Assembly: GCA_016795365.1 (NCBI GenBank)
Contig: JAEUHN010000053.1
Coordinates: 1 to 64,000 of the forward strand
Direction of reading: 5' to 3'
From: Verrucomicrobiaceae bacterium
Lineage (GTDB): Bacteria > Verrucomicrobiota > Verrucomicrobiia > Verrucomicrobiales > Verrucomicrobiaceae
Length of the DNA: 64,000 nucleotides
Position 1 is the first letter of the stretch. Each line of letters opens with the position of its first letter. Made by a program: the position numbers and the translations under genes. The notes beneath the pieces are model-generated. The model was not told where the DNA came from, searched no databases, and worked only from the letters and a program-made list of their open reading frames with translations. Shown piece by piece: positions 45,160 through 54,461 of this stretch.

Positions 45160-46569
45160 ATGAAACACGGCGCTACGCTCCTTGCTTGGATATGGGTTGG
45201 TTCGTTGACAGCGGCCGCTGATCCTGTGGCAGCGATTCAGGAGCATCAAGCGAAGCATTCGAAGGGCGAGGTCTTGTGGTCCTTTGATCCTTCGATTTAC
45301 GCAGGCGACCTCAAGCGGCTCCCGGTGGGCGTTTTTGATTCGGGGATCGGGGGGCTGACCGTATTGGATGCGATCCTCAAGCTGGATGCCTTTAATAATG
45401 ACACACTCCAACCCGGAGCGGACGGGGTGGGGGACTTCGCTGGGGAGCGATTCACCTACTTCGGTGATCAGGCCAACATGCCTTATGGGAACTACCCAGC
45501 AGCGGGCCGCGAAGATCTTTTGCGCGAGTTGATCCTGCGCGATGCGACCTTCCTGCTCGGGCAACGCTACCTTTCCAAACCCGAGGGCGAAGTGCTGAGC
45601 GATAAGGCAGGCGTGAAAGCCATCGTGATCGCTTGTAACACGGCGACGGCTTTTGGCCTTGAAGACATTCGGGCCGTGATCGCGAGGTGGGGCCTGAGCA
45701 TCCCTGTGATCGGCGTGGTGGAAGCCGGAGCGCGTGGCGTGATGGAGTTGTTGCCGCGCGATTCGCGCCCCGACGCGATCGCCGTGCTCGCGACGGTGGG
45801 CACCTGCGGGTGCGAGGCCTACCCCAAGGCCATTTCGCAGGCCACTGGTCTGGCGGGCAAGCCGATGCCTGTCATCATCCAACAGGGAAGCGTGGGCCTA
45901 GCGGGTGCCATCGAGGGCGATCCGGCTTTTGTTTCCACCACACCCGAACGACAGGCACCTTATCAAGGCCCCTCACCAGACCCGACTTTGATGCCAGTGT
46001 ATCAATTCGATCCCGTCGGCATGATTGGCTCTCAACTGAACAGCGTGTTCAATCATGTTCGCTACGAAGTGACCACCCTCGTCGAGCGCCACCGGAAGAG
46101 TGGGGACGACACCCCCATCGGCATGGTGGTGCTCGGATGCACACACTACCCCATGGCGCAGCGCGAGATTGCGGCGGCTTTCGAGGCGCTGAGAGTTTAC
46201 CGGGCCAGCGATGGCTCTCAGCCTTACGCGGCATTGATTCGGGAGAAGCTTCAGTTCATCAACCCGGCTGAATTCACGGCCAAGGAACTGTTCCGCGAGC
46301 TTGCCAGGGCGAGGGTGCGTTTGAAGGCGGGGGAAACCTGCACGCAGGCGGACGATCGGTTTTTCCTGAGTGCGCCGAATCCTGCATGGCCGGGAGCCAA
46401 GCTCACGCCCGGCGGGGCTTTGGACCCCGCTTACAAGCACGGTCGGGCACTGGCAGAATTCGATCGCCTGGATGCGGTCCCGGTGCCGCTGACGGTCGAT
46501 CTGCTGCCGAAAACCACGGCGTCGGCGCTGGAGCGGCTGATGCCCGAGGTCTGGCGACGGGTGAAGTAA
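45160..46569 (+). CDS. Exported glutamate-racemase homologue
   Basis: 469 aa. A Sec signal peptide (MKHGATLLAWIWVGSLTAAA) is followed by an Asp/Glu racemase (MurI-like) domain with all hallmarks: GVFDSGIGGLTVL (Asp60-Ser61), FGDQANMPYGNY, the first catalytic cysteine in VIACNTATA (about 158), and the second in GMVVLGCTHYP (about 327). It is about 200 residues longer than MurI, with an insert after the N-terminal motif and a C-terminal extension (TQADDRFFLSAPNP). MurI normally makes D-glutamate in the cytoplasm; here export is predicted, so the substrate is probably periplasmic or extracellular. Confidence 0.85.
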   Translation: MKHGATLLAWIWVGSLTAAADPVAAIQEHQAKHSKGEVLWSFDPSIYAGDLKRLPVGVFDSGIGGLTVLDAILKLDAFNNDTLQPGADGVGDFAGERFTYFGDQANMPYGNYPAAGREDLLRELILRDATFLLGQRYLSKPEGEVLSDKAGVKAIVIACNTATAFGLEDIRAVIARWGLSIPVIGVVEAGARGVMELLPRDSRPDAIAVLATVGTCGCEAYPKAISQATGLAGKPMPVIIQQGSVGLAGAIEGDPAFVSTTPERQAPYQGPSPDPTLMPVYQFDPVGMIGSQLNSVFNHVRYEVTTLVERHRKSGDDTPIGMVVLGCTHYPMAQREIAAAFEALRVYRASDGSQPYAALIREKLQFINPAEFTAKELFRELARARVRLKAGETCTQADDRFFLSAPNPAWPGAKLTPGGALDPAYKHGRALAEFDRLDAVPVPLTVDLLPKTTASALERLMPEVWRRVK

Positions 46570-46668
46570 CTTGTCCGCAGAGGTGGTGTAAAATTGAACG
46601 AGGGGAGCCAGGAGTGTTCCTAGCTTTTTCTGTCCTCGTTTTAAAATATGGAAATTATGAAATACGCC

Positions 46669-46710
46669 TTGAATTCAAACTCACAGATGCTGTATATTAA
46701 CAATCGTTAA
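46669..46710 (+). promoter_or_regulatory. Sigma-70-like promoter with dyad
   Basis: TTGAAT (46669-46674), 18-bp spacer, TATATT (46693-46698), in an A/T-rich island otherwise rare in this window. A dyad TTAAC-AATC-GTTAA (46697-46710) overlaps the start region. It would drive the operon beginning at 46736. Confidence 0.6.
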
Positions 46711-46735
46711 TTTATATCGCGCCCCCCTTCGACCC

Positions 46736-47704
46736 ATGAACGCGTTTACTTTTGCAGTCTCCCGGCTCCGCATCGCCAGCTTGGTCGGCGTTGCATCCTT
46801 CTTGATGGCTACGTCGTCGCATGCTGCGACTTCTGGGATCGTTGGTTTCTACCAAGTGCCAGTCCCAGTGGGCAACTCAGCCTGGGTATGTGGTTTGGTG
46901 ACCAAAGATGTCTATCAAGGTGCCGCCGTAACGGTTACGGCTGACGTGGATGGCAAGGCGCTGGTCACCTTTGATGCGCCGGGCTGGACGGCAGGAGAGT
47001 TCACCCTCCACTACGCGGAGCCTGCCTCGGGCACGTGCGCAGGACTGGCGATCGACATCCTTTCGAACACCACGACCACGCTGAAGCTCGACACCACGCC
47101 CGCCGCCGCCGGTCTGACCAATGGCATGGTCTTCACCGTGCGGAAGCACACGACGATTGCAGGCTTGCTGCCCGATGGCGGAGGGTTCCTGCCCTTCACC
47201 GACAGCCTCAGCCTCTTCGCCAGCAACGGCACTCAGCAGAGCTACTTCTTCAACAGCATCAACTCGACTTGGATCAGCGCTCTCGGAGCGAACTCGAACA
47301 ACGTCATCATCCGTCCGGGCCAGGGCATGGTCCTCCAGGTCACGAACGCGCTCACGCTGACCCTGGGCAAAGGCGAGGTCTGCCACGTGAAGACAACGCC
47401 GACCAAGATCAAGGCGAACGCCAGCGTGCCGAACCTGATCGGCGCCCTCAATCCTCTGGGCACGACCACGACGCTCAGCGCTCTGGGCATCACAGGCAGC
47501 CTAGAGGCTTTCAACGACTCGATCGTGGTGCTCGACCCTGGATCACTGGCCCAGACGGGCACCTACCTGAGCACGGGCTCCAACTTGATCAACGGCCTGG
47601 GCCAGAACGCCAACAACACCAGCCTCCCCGCTGGCGCGAGTGTGGTGATCAATGTGGACACGGCCAAGAACATGGCCCTCACCCCTGTGACGGTCAGCCC
47701 CTAA
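46736..47704 (+). CDS. TIGR02597 family exported protein
   Basis: 322 aa. Signal peptide ends at SSHA (about residue 30). The body is the verrucomicrobial TIGR02597 type: GIVGFYQVPVPVGNSAWVCG, FTVRKHTTIAGLLP, NNVIIRPGQGMVLQVTNA, NLIGALNPLG, VLDPGSLAQTGTYLSTGS. Role unknown; members occur beside PEP-CTERM and other surface proteins. First gene of a four-gene operon (24, 19 and 45-bp gaps) that ends in the haloperoxidase-like gene. Confidence 0.85.
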   Translation: MNAFTFAVSRLRIASLVGVASFLMATSSHAATSGIVGFYQVPVPVGNSAWVCGLVTKDVYQGAAVTVTADVDGKALVTFDAPGWTAGEFTLHYAEPASGTCAGLAIDILSNTTTTLKLDTTPAAAGLTNGMVFTVRKHTTIAGLLPDGGGFLPFTDSLSLFASNGTQQSYFFNSINSTWISALGANSNNVIIRPGQGMVLQVTNALTLTLGKGEVCHVKTTPTKIKANASVPNLIGALNPLGTTTTLSALGITGSLEAFNDSIVVLDPGSLAQTGTYLSTGSNLINGLGQNANNTSLPAGASVVINVDTAKNMALTPVTVSP

Positions 47705-47728
47705 TCCCAGCCTCATCTTCCCACCTCC

Positions 47729-48664
47729 ATGAAAGGCTTCTCACTTCTTCTTTGCCTCGCGGCCCTCGCTGTTCCCATGGCGCAGGCGGGCACGGTCACT
47801 CTCACCAGCGCCGGGGGACGGCAATTCACCGATTCCAAAGGCAAGGCATTGCTTGCGGGCTGCACGATCCGCGTGGGCACGTTCAACCTTCCCGAGGCGA
47901 CTCGTGACCAGACGCTGAGCACCACGACGGACCTCAATCAGCTCAAGAGCTGGTTCAAGCCGCTGGCCGAAGGTGCCACCGGTTCGGGCACGGCCCAGCA
48001 GGTCGCGGGTTCTGGCAACCTGCTGCGCACCAATGACTTCCCGGCAGCGGGCGAGGTTTTCGGAACCGTGAGTGAGATCAACGCCGCTTACATGCCCACG
48101 GGCACCAAGCTTTACGTCTGGGTCTTCGACGCTTCAGACATCCAGCAGGCGACGCAGAGCGGCATTTTCACCGCCTCGACATGGACGGCTCCGCCCAGCC
48201 TCGGCACCACGCCGATCGCGACGAGCGCTGCTGTGCAGGCGCTGCAAGGCGAGACGCTCACGACTCAACTGCGCTTGGCTCCGGTGGCTGCCAGCTACAG
48301 CAATTGGACATGGAAGAAGTTTGGCCCTGGCGCGACGGGCGCTGGGGTAGGCTTTTCGGCAGACACAGATGGCGATGGTCTGCAAAACCTGGCCGAGTAT
48401 GCCTGGGGCCTGAATCCCGCCAGTCGCGATGCTTCACCGGCCAGCCTCGCAGCCAATGGCACAGGTGCCACTTTCACCTTCAAGAGCCCGCGCGCACTGC
48501 CAGACGTGGAAGTGATCGCAGAGTGCTCCGCAGATCTCAAGACCTGGGACCCAGCACCCAGCACCGTGATTGCCTCCGATGCCAGCTATGAGACCCGCCA
48601 GTGTGTGGCTCCCGCCGGATCACGCTGCTTCTACCGCGTCCGCTTCCAGTCCGTGACTCCTTAA
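47729..48664 (+). CDS. Exported protein with TSP3 repeat
   Basis: 311 aa. Signal peptide (ends MAQA, about 20). The N-terminal domain is homologous by eye to that of the next gene: TIRVGTFNLPEATRDQTLST, FPAAGEVFGTVSEINAAYMP, TKLYVWVFDASD. A calcium-binding TSP3 motif follows (DTDGDGLQNLAEYAWGLNP, about 212-230), then a C-terminal beta domain (VEVIAECSADLKTWDP, CFYRVRF). No PEP-CTERM anchor, so it is probably released or held by partners. Confidence 0.8.
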   Translation: MKGFSLLLCLAALAVPMAQAGTVTLTSAGGRQFTDSKGKALLAGCTIRVGTFNLPEATRDQTLSTTTDLNQLKSWFKPLAEGATGSGTAQQVAGSGNLLRTNDFPAAGEVFGTVSEINAAYMPTGTKLYVWVFDASDIQQATQSGIFTASTWTAPPSLGTTPIATSAAVQALQGETLTTQLRLAPVAASYSNWTWKKFGPGATGAGVGFSADTDGDGLQNLAEYAWGLNPASRDASPASLAANGTGATFTFKSPRALPDVEVIAECSADLKTWDPAPSTVIASDASYETRQCVAPAGSRCFYRVRFQSVTP

Positions 48665-48683
48665 ACCTCTCATCTCAAAACCT

Positions 48684-49334
48684 ATGAACTCCCGCATCTT
48701 CGTTCACGCGCTCATGGCGCTCTGCCTGACGGCGTCGGCAGCCTTCGGTGCTACCGTGTCCATCACGGTCAACAGCAACAACGGTCCCTGCTACACCACG
48801 AGCACGGATCAACTGCTCACTGCTGGCTCAGTGATCCGCGTCGGATATTTCAACTGGACCGATCTGGTGACGCGTAACGTGCTCGCGACGAGCAACAACT
48901 ACGCTGAACTTGATGCGCTGTTCACGCCTCTCGGCGAGTCGAGGCCTAATGGTGGAAGTGTGCTGCAAACCGGTGCGCCAGGGCAGAACATCGTGATCAA
49001 TGATCAGTTCGAGGCAGGGCATGTGTTCGGTCAGATCACAGGTATCGAATCGACTTACCTGCCTACCAACACGGACCTCGTGCTCTGGGTTTTCAATTCA
49101 TCCACTGCGTCCACGGCCTCGGAGTGGGGGATCTTTACCACCTCGTCAGGATGGGAATTCCCCGCAGCGCTAGGTTCCCAGACGCTGGCAAGTATCGAGG
49201 TGGAGGAGGCCAATATCATCCGTGGCAGCTTCAATTCGACGAGCAACCACCTGCGCCTCTCGGTGGTGCCTGAGCCTAGCGGCCTGCTGCTCCTGCTCAG
49301 CACCGCTTTGGTCGTTCGCCGTCGTCGTCGCTAG
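48684..49334 (+). CDS. PEP-CTERM sorted exported protein
   Basis: 216 aa. Signal peptide (ends AAFG). The N-terminal domain is paralogous to the preceding protein (VIRVGYFNWTDLVTRNVLAT, FEAGHVFGQITGIESTYLP, LVLWVFNSST). The C-terminus is a standard sorting signal: VPEPS (about 195), a hydrophobic segment and a run of five arginines. Exosortase is expected to cut at PEP and attach the protein to surface polymer; no exosortase gene is in the window. Confidence 0.9.
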   Translation: MNSRIFVHALMALCLTASAAFGATVSITVNSNNGPCYTTSTDQLLTAGSVIRVGYFNWTDLVTRNVLATSNNYAELDALFTPLGESRPNGGSVLQTGAPGQNIVINDQFEAGHVFGQITGIESTYLPTNTDLVLWVFNSSTASTASEWGIFTTSSGWEFPAALGSQTLASIEVEEANIIRGSFNSTSNHLRLSVVPEPSGLLLLLSTALVVRRRRR

Positions 49335-49379
49335 TCCTCTCAAAGGAACCCGTCAACATTTCACCACACCACCACACCT

Positions 49380-52300
49380 ATGAACAGGCTTCTTTTGTTC
49401 GTGCTCCTGAATGTTCTCGCCATTTCGGGACTCAGCCACGCGCAGACGTATGTCACGCCTACCGTGATCACCAACACCAACGGCTCCAAGCGGCTGAACT
49501 GGACGGCAGTGGTAGGAAAAGAAAATGCGGCTCAGCGCTCCACCGATGGAGTGACATGGACAGGGATCGGACAAATCTATGCCAACACCACGAACGGGAC
49601 GATCACCGACAGCTCACCCGTTTCGGGCGGGACGTATCGAGTTGCGATCTTTGACAGGACGATCGTGTCTCTGACTGCGGCACGAATCTGGAACGAGCAA
49701 CTCATGGCAGCGATCCGGCGCAACGTCCCCAATCCTCCAGGGCACGCTCGCAATCTCCACCACACGGCGGTGGCGATGTTTGACTCCTGGGCTGCTTATG
49801 ACTCGTCGGCAGTCGGCTATCTTTACAATGAAAAAGTCAGTCCTTTGCCACCGGATATTGAGGGTGCCCGGCACGAGGCCATCAGCTATGCAGCCTATCG
49901 GGTGCTCCGCGCACGGTTTAGCTCGGGGGCTGGTTCTGCAGCTTCCTTGGCTAGCTTTGATGCCCAGATGATTAACTTGGGCTATTCCAGCAGCACGGGG
50001 CAGTCGGCTGTGACCACAGGTGTCGCACCAGCCGAAGTCGGAAAGCGCATCGGGCAGGCTGTGCTCAACTGGGGAGCGTCCGATGGATTCAGCAATACCA
50101 CCTATCCCCAAGCATACACTGCGGCGGTCAATCCTAACCTGAACGTGCCCATGCCTGTGCTCGGGCAAAACTTGGTTTTTGAACCCAATATGCCACTTGG
50201 CTACGGCGTTCCTTCGGGCACCGATCCCAACCTCTGGCAGCCGCTGGATCTTTCGACCAGTGTTACCCAGAATGGCATCCCTATCCCTGGTGGTGCCCAG
50301 ACCTTCGTGGGCGTGCAGTCTTTGGCAACGGTGCCCTTCAGTCTCACGCGGACAGACGCCACCAAGCCCTGGATCGATCCGTTTGGCGGTCCATCACGGC
50401 TGAGCCGTCCGGGTGTGCCGAGCGCCACGGATGCCTCATTCAAGGACAACTTCATGGATGTTGTGCGCAAGACCTCGCTGCTCAACGACCAGACATTGAT
50501 CGACATCTCCCCGGGAGCCATCGGCAACAATCCACTCGGCGCAGACACAGGAACAGGCCGCGCTACCAACCCCGTCACTGGACTGCCATACTCACCGAAC
50601 ATGGTGAAGAAGGGGGACTACTACCGTGTGCTTGCCGAGTTCTGGGCGGACGGTCCGAACTCCGAAACGCCCCCAGGTCACTGGCATGTGCTGGCCAACC
50701 AAGTGGCCGATGATCCTGACCTGGTGAAGAAGATCGGTGGAGTGGGGCCGATCGTGAACAACCTCGAATGGGACGTGAAGACCTACATGGCCCTCGCTGG
50801 GGGCGTCCATGACGCAGCCTGCGCTGCCTGGGCTCTGAAGCGCTACTACTCGGGCGTGCGTCCGATCACGGCGATTCGCTACATGTGCAGCAAAGGTCAG
50901 AGTTCAGACCAGGGTCTCGATCCCGGTGATGATCCAGCGCTGGCAGCTTCCTACAATCCCGAGGGCATCCCGCTGGAACCAGGCTTGGTGGAAGTCATCA
51001 CCACCTCCAGTTCGGACGTGGGTGAGAGACACTACAAGATTTGGAGTGTGGCGACCAATGCCGAGGACTTCGGCTCCAATCATGTGGGCGAGATTGCCCT
51101 GATGGGCTGGCCAGGTGAGCATCAAGCCAACCCTGCTGCTCCAGCGATCGCCACCAATCAGAGCCCTGTCCGGTGGATGCTGGGCAAGGACTGGCTGCCT
51201 TTCCAGCGCAAGACATTCAACACTCCAGCCTTCCCAGGCTATGTCTCAGGGCATTCCACCTTCTCACGTTCAGCGGCTGAAGTGCTCACGTTGATCACAG
51301 GTTCGGCGAATTTCCCCGGCGGATTTCATGACCACACGGTGGCAGCAGATTCACTCCAGATCGACCTCGGACCCAGCACTTCAGTGGACCTGCAGTGGAC
51401 GACTTATTATGATGCAGCTGACCAAGCAGGACAATCCCGTCGTTTCGGAGGCATCCATCCTTATGAAGACGACTATCACGGTCGCATCATCGGCTCGCAG
51501 GCCGGTGTGTCAGCCTACACCAAGGCTGTGAAGTATTGGAGCGGATCGATTCTGAGCGAGGCCATTGTTCCCTCCGTCGCTTATCAGCCGGATGGCAGTG
51601 CGCTCATCACTTGGACCGCCACTCAGGGCAAGATGAACAAGATCCAAATGTCGAGCAACTTCTCGAGTTGGACCGATGTGCACACGGGCTATGCCCGCAC
51701 GACGAGCGGCAGCTACATTGTCGAGGCACCTGTCGCTGGAGCAACTTATCGCATCGTCGTCAGCGATCCGACACCAGCGCGTATCTGGAACGAGCAATTG
51801 CTGGAAGCCATCCGCATGGACAAACCGCATCCGCCTGCTCACGCCCGCAATCTCTTCCATGTCGCGACCGCGATGTATGACGCCTGGGCGGCCTACGACA
51901 CCACAGCCATCGGCTACATTCACCACGAGCGCGCCACTGCTGGCGACATTGCTGCTGCTCGCAAGGAAGCCATCAGCTACGCCGCCTATCGGATGCTGCG
52001 GAATCGCTTCGCCAGTTCGGTGAACGTCACGGCCATCTACAACAACATCAACGCCAAGATGGCGGAGCTTGGCTACAACACCAATACGACGACCACCGTC
52101 GGCACCACGCCTGCGGCACTCGGTAATCGAATTGCTGCCACGATCATTGCTTGGGGCCTCGCCGATGGTTCCAATCAGCAAGGCGGCTACAACGACACCT
52201 CATATTTCAACCCACAGCCTGCCATGGTGGTGCTGCAAAGCGGGATTCCTCGTGGTTACGGTATTCCGGCTGGAACGGACCCCAATCTCTGGCAGCCGCT

Positions 52301-53765
52301 TGCGTTCGATGCCGCCTTCACTCAGAACGGTCTCCAGGCAGACCTCGTGCAGAAATACGTGGGCGTCACCTGGCTCAACACCATTCCTTTTGCCCACACG
52401 CGCTCTGCACCTGGGCTGCCATGGATTGATCCAGGCCCACCATCGAAACTCTATGTGGCGGGTGGGACACCGTCGCCTGCGGAGATCGCGTCAGACCTCG
52501 AGTATAAGCAGGGCTGTCTCTACGTGCTCCAGGCCAGTGCTCGACTGAACGATCAGACAGTCATCGACATGTCGCCTGCCTCCTTCGGAAACAACCCCCT
52601 TGGAACCGACGATGGTCACGGCTACACCGTCAATCCTTACACCGGACAACCTTATGCACCCAACCCGGTGAAGTTCGGCGATTACGCTCGCGTTATGGCC
52701 GAGTTCTGGGCAGATGGTCCTCAGTCCGAAACGCCTCCTGGCCACTGGCACGTGCTGGCCAACGAAGTGGCCGACAGCCCGCTTCATGTGAAGCGCATCG
52801 GTGGGGTGGGTCCGATTGTCGATGACCTCGAATGGGATGTGAAGACCTACTTCGCGCTCGCTGCCGCCACCCACGATGCCGCTTGTGCTGTCTGGGGTGT
52901 GAAGCGTTTCTACCAAGGCGTGCGCCCGATCACGGCCATTCGTTACATGGCCTCGCGTGGTCAGTCGTCGGATCCCGGCCAGCTCTCGTATCATCCGCAA
53001 GGTCTTCTCCTGGAGCCAGGCGTGTGCGAAGTCGTCACGGCTGACACGGTCAATGGACGTCACGCCGCAGCTGCCGCCAATGTGGGCGACATCGTGGTCT
53101 ATTCCTGGCCAGGGGAACCCAGCAATCCGGCGACCGAAACCAGCCCCGTGCGCTGGATGCGCGCGATCGACTGGCAGCCCTACCAGCGCAAGACCTTCAA
53201 CACGCCTGCCTTCCCTGGCTACATCTCAGGGCACAGTGGATTCTCACGCGCCGCAGCCGAGATCATGACGGCGATCACCGCCAATCCTTACTTCCCAGGT
53301 GGCCTCGGAACCTTCACCGCGCAGCAGAACAACTACCTCTTCTTTGAAATGGGACCCTCGGAAACCACGACGCTGGAATGGGCCACCTACTACGATGCGG
53401 CAGACCTCGCCGGTAACTCCCGTCGCTGGGGCGGCATCCACGTGCGCGAGGACGATTACAAGTCCCGCATCGTCGGCTCTCAATCCGGCAAGCAGGTATG
53501 GAAGCTGGCACAGAAGTATTTCAATGGCCAGATCATGTCCGAAGAAGTGGTGCCGGAGCAAACCTACCAGCCCAACGGCACCGTGGTGCTCACCAGCCCT
53601 GCACGTCGTGGCCTTTACTACCTCTGGGAATACAGCACCAATCTCCAAACCTGGACGGCACTGACTGCCAATGCGCAGAGCACTGACACCACGATCACTT
53701 ACACGGACACGCCTCCTTCTGGCCAGCCGCGCTTCTATCGTGCTCGCTGGAGCGCCACGCCCTAA
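49380..53765 (+). CDS. Tandem-duplicated vanadium haloperoxidase-like protein
   Basis: 1461 aa, signal peptide (ends HA, about 21). Two homologous halves, each with a short FN3-like lead (for example WTAVVGKENAAQRSTDGVTW) and a PAP2/vanadium haloperoxidase domain. Half 1: K-x6-RP in KRYYSGVRP (about 486), PGYVSGHSTFSRSAAE (about 620), GGIHPYEDDYHGRIIG (about 689). Half 2: KRFYQGVRP (about 1173), PGYISGHSGFSRAAAE (about 1282), GGIHVREDDYKSRIVG (about 1352). The vanadate-binding Lys, Arg, Ser-Gly-His, Arg and the axial His pattern are intact in both. It may halogenate or oxidise extracellular compounds, or act as a phosphatase. A beta domain closes the protein. Confidence 0.9.
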   Translation: MNRLLLFVLLNVLAISGLSHAQTYVTPTVITNTNGSKRLNWTAVVGKENAAQRSTDGVTWTGIGQIYANTTNGTITDSSPVSGGTYRVAIFDRTIVSLTAARIWNEQLMAAIRRNVPNPPGHARNLHHTAVAMFDSWAAYDSSAVGYLYNEKVSPLPPDIEGARHEAISYAAYRVLRARFSSGAGSAASLASFDAQMINLGYSSSTGQSAVTTGVAPAEVGKRIGQAVLNWGASDGFSNTTYPQAYTAAVNPNLNVPMPVLGQNLVFEPNMPLGYGVPSGTDPNLWQPLDLSTSVTQNGIPIPGGAQTFVGVQSLATVPFSLTRTDATKPWIDPFGGPSRLSRPGVPSATDASFKDNFMDVVRKTSLLNDQTLIDISPGAIGNNPLGADTGTGRATNPVTGLPYSPNMVKKGDYYRVLAEFWADGPNSETPPGHWHVLANQVADDPDLVKKIGGVGPIVNNLEWDVKTYMALAGGVHDAACAAWALKRYYSGVRPITAIRYMCSKGQSSDQGLDPGDDPALAASYNPEGIPLEPGLVEVITTSSSDVGERHYKIWSVATNAEDFGSNHVGEIALMGWPGEHQANPAAPAIATNQSPVRWMLGKDWLPFQRKTFNTPAFPGYVSGHSTFSRSAAEVLTLITGSANFPGGFHDHTVAADSLQIDLGPSTSVDLQWTTYYDAADQAGQSRRFGGIHPYEDDYHGRIIGSQAGVSAYTKAVKYWSGSILSEAIVPSVAYQPDGSALITWTATQGKMNKIQMSSNFSSWTDVHTGYARTTSGSYIVEAPVAGATYRIVVSDPTPARIWNEQLLEAIRMDKPHPPAHARNLFHVATAMYDAWAAYDTTAIGYIHHERATAGDIAAARKEAISYAAYRMLRNRFASSVNVTAIYNNINAKMAELGYNTNTTTTVGTTPAALGNRIAATIIAWGLADGSNQQGGYNDTSYFNPQPAMVVLQSGIPRGYGIPAGTDPNLWQPLAFDAAFTQNGLQADLVQKYVGVTWLNTIPFAHTRSAPGLPWIDPGPPSKLYVAGGTPSPAEIASDLEYKQGCLYVLQASARLNDQTVIDMSPASFGNNPLGTDDGHGYTVNPYTGQPYAPNPVKFGDYARVMAEFWADGPQSETPPGHWHVLANEVADSPLHVKRIGGVGPIVDDLEWDVKTYFALAAATHDAACAVWGVKRFYQGVRPITAIRYMASRGQSSDPGQLSYHPQGLLLEPGVCEVVTADTVNGRHAAAAANVGDIVVYSWPGEPSNPATETSPVRWMRAIDWQPYQRKTFNTPAFPGYISGHSGFSRAAAEIMTAITANPYFPGGLGTFTAQQNNYLFFEMGPSETTTLEWATYYDAADLAGNSRRWGGIHVREDDYKSRIVGSQSGKQVWKLAQKYFNGQIMSEEVVPEQTYQPNGTVVLTSPARRGLYYLWEYSTNLQTWTALTANAQSTDTTITYTDTPPSGQPRFYRARWSATP

Positions 53766-54103
53766 GGCGGAGCATCCCTGACCACCTTGCCGCCGAGCGA
53801 CAGGATGCGGGCCTTGCCCTTCGCGTCCTCCGCCTCGGCGATCTGGCCGCCCTTCACATACATTTGTGAGAGCGCAGTCCAGGCGAGCAGATCATTCGGC
53901 TTCAAGGTGGCGGCCATGAGCCCGGCACCGATCGCTTCCTTGAGTTGATCCGTTTTCATGAGCGCCATGCCCAGGGAATGCCAGGCATCAAAGCACTGCG
54001 GGTCCTGGGCCACGCATTGCCGGTAGAGCGCGATGGCCTCTTCCAGCTCGCCCACCGCCACATGCCCGGAGGCCTCGTCCATCAACTCATCAATGCTCAT
54101 CAT
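53762..54103 (-). CDS. Small TPR protein
   Basis: About 113 aa from adjacent Mets at 54103/54100 (MSIDELMDEASGH). Three TPR units: AVGELEEAIALYRQCVAQDP, FDAWHSLGMALMKTDQLKEA, LAWTALSQMYVKGGQIAEAE. A protein-protein interaction module; partner unknown. Its 3' end overlaps the convergent haloperoxidase gene by 4 bp. Divergent from the DUF971 gene with 52 bp between starts. Confidence 0.8.
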   Translation of the reverse strand: MMSIDELMDEASGHVAVGELEEAIALYRQCVAQDPQCFDAWHSLGMALMKTDQLKEAIGAGLMAATLKPNDLLAWTALSQMYVKGGQIAEAEDAKGKARILSLGGKVVRDAPP

Positions 54104-54155
54104 GGCCGCGAGCAAAGCACTGGCAAACTCGCGCGCCACCGCTAACACTCGCGCC

Positions 54156-54461
54156 ATGATTTCCCCCCAACGCATCGACGCCATCGGACATGAGATCGCC
54201 ATCGCCTGGAGTGACGGCAGCGAGGACTACTATCCCATGGAGCGCCTGCGCGCCTACTCGCCCAGCGCCGAGAACACCGGAGAACGCGATCTCCTGGGCA
54301 ACAAGATCGGTGGCACGGACAAGACCGAGTTCCCCGGTGTCACGGTCAAAGGCTGGCGTGTGATCGGAGGCTACGCCATTCAGTTCGACTTCAGCGACGG
54401 TCACAACACGGGGCTCTTCGGCTTCGATTACTTGAAGAAGCTGGGCGAGTTGCTCGCTTGA
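54156..54461 (+). CDS. DUF971 family protein
   Basis: 101 aa from ATG 54156 (MISPQRIDAIGHEIAIAW). The DUF971 fold (gamma-butyrobetaine hydroxylase N-terminal-like) is seen in EIAIAWSDGSEDYYPMERLR, ERDLLGNKIGG and YAIQFDFSDGHNTGLFGFDY. Stand-alone bacterial members are linked to iron-sulfur protein assembly (ApbC/Mrp neighbourhood) or metal use; no such neighbour is present here, so the role is open. Confidence 0.85.
   Translation: MISPQRIDAIGHEIAIAWSDGSEDYYPMERLRAYSPSAENTGERDLLGNKIGGTDKTEFPGVTVKGWRVIGGYAIQFDFSDGHNTGLFGFDYLKKLGELLA

Noticed and set aside
43855-45882. Minus-strand frame of 675 codons opposite DUF1552 and the racemase gene
   Set aside because: Both plus-strand genes have clear family motifs; the long antisense frame is typical of GC-rich coding DNA.
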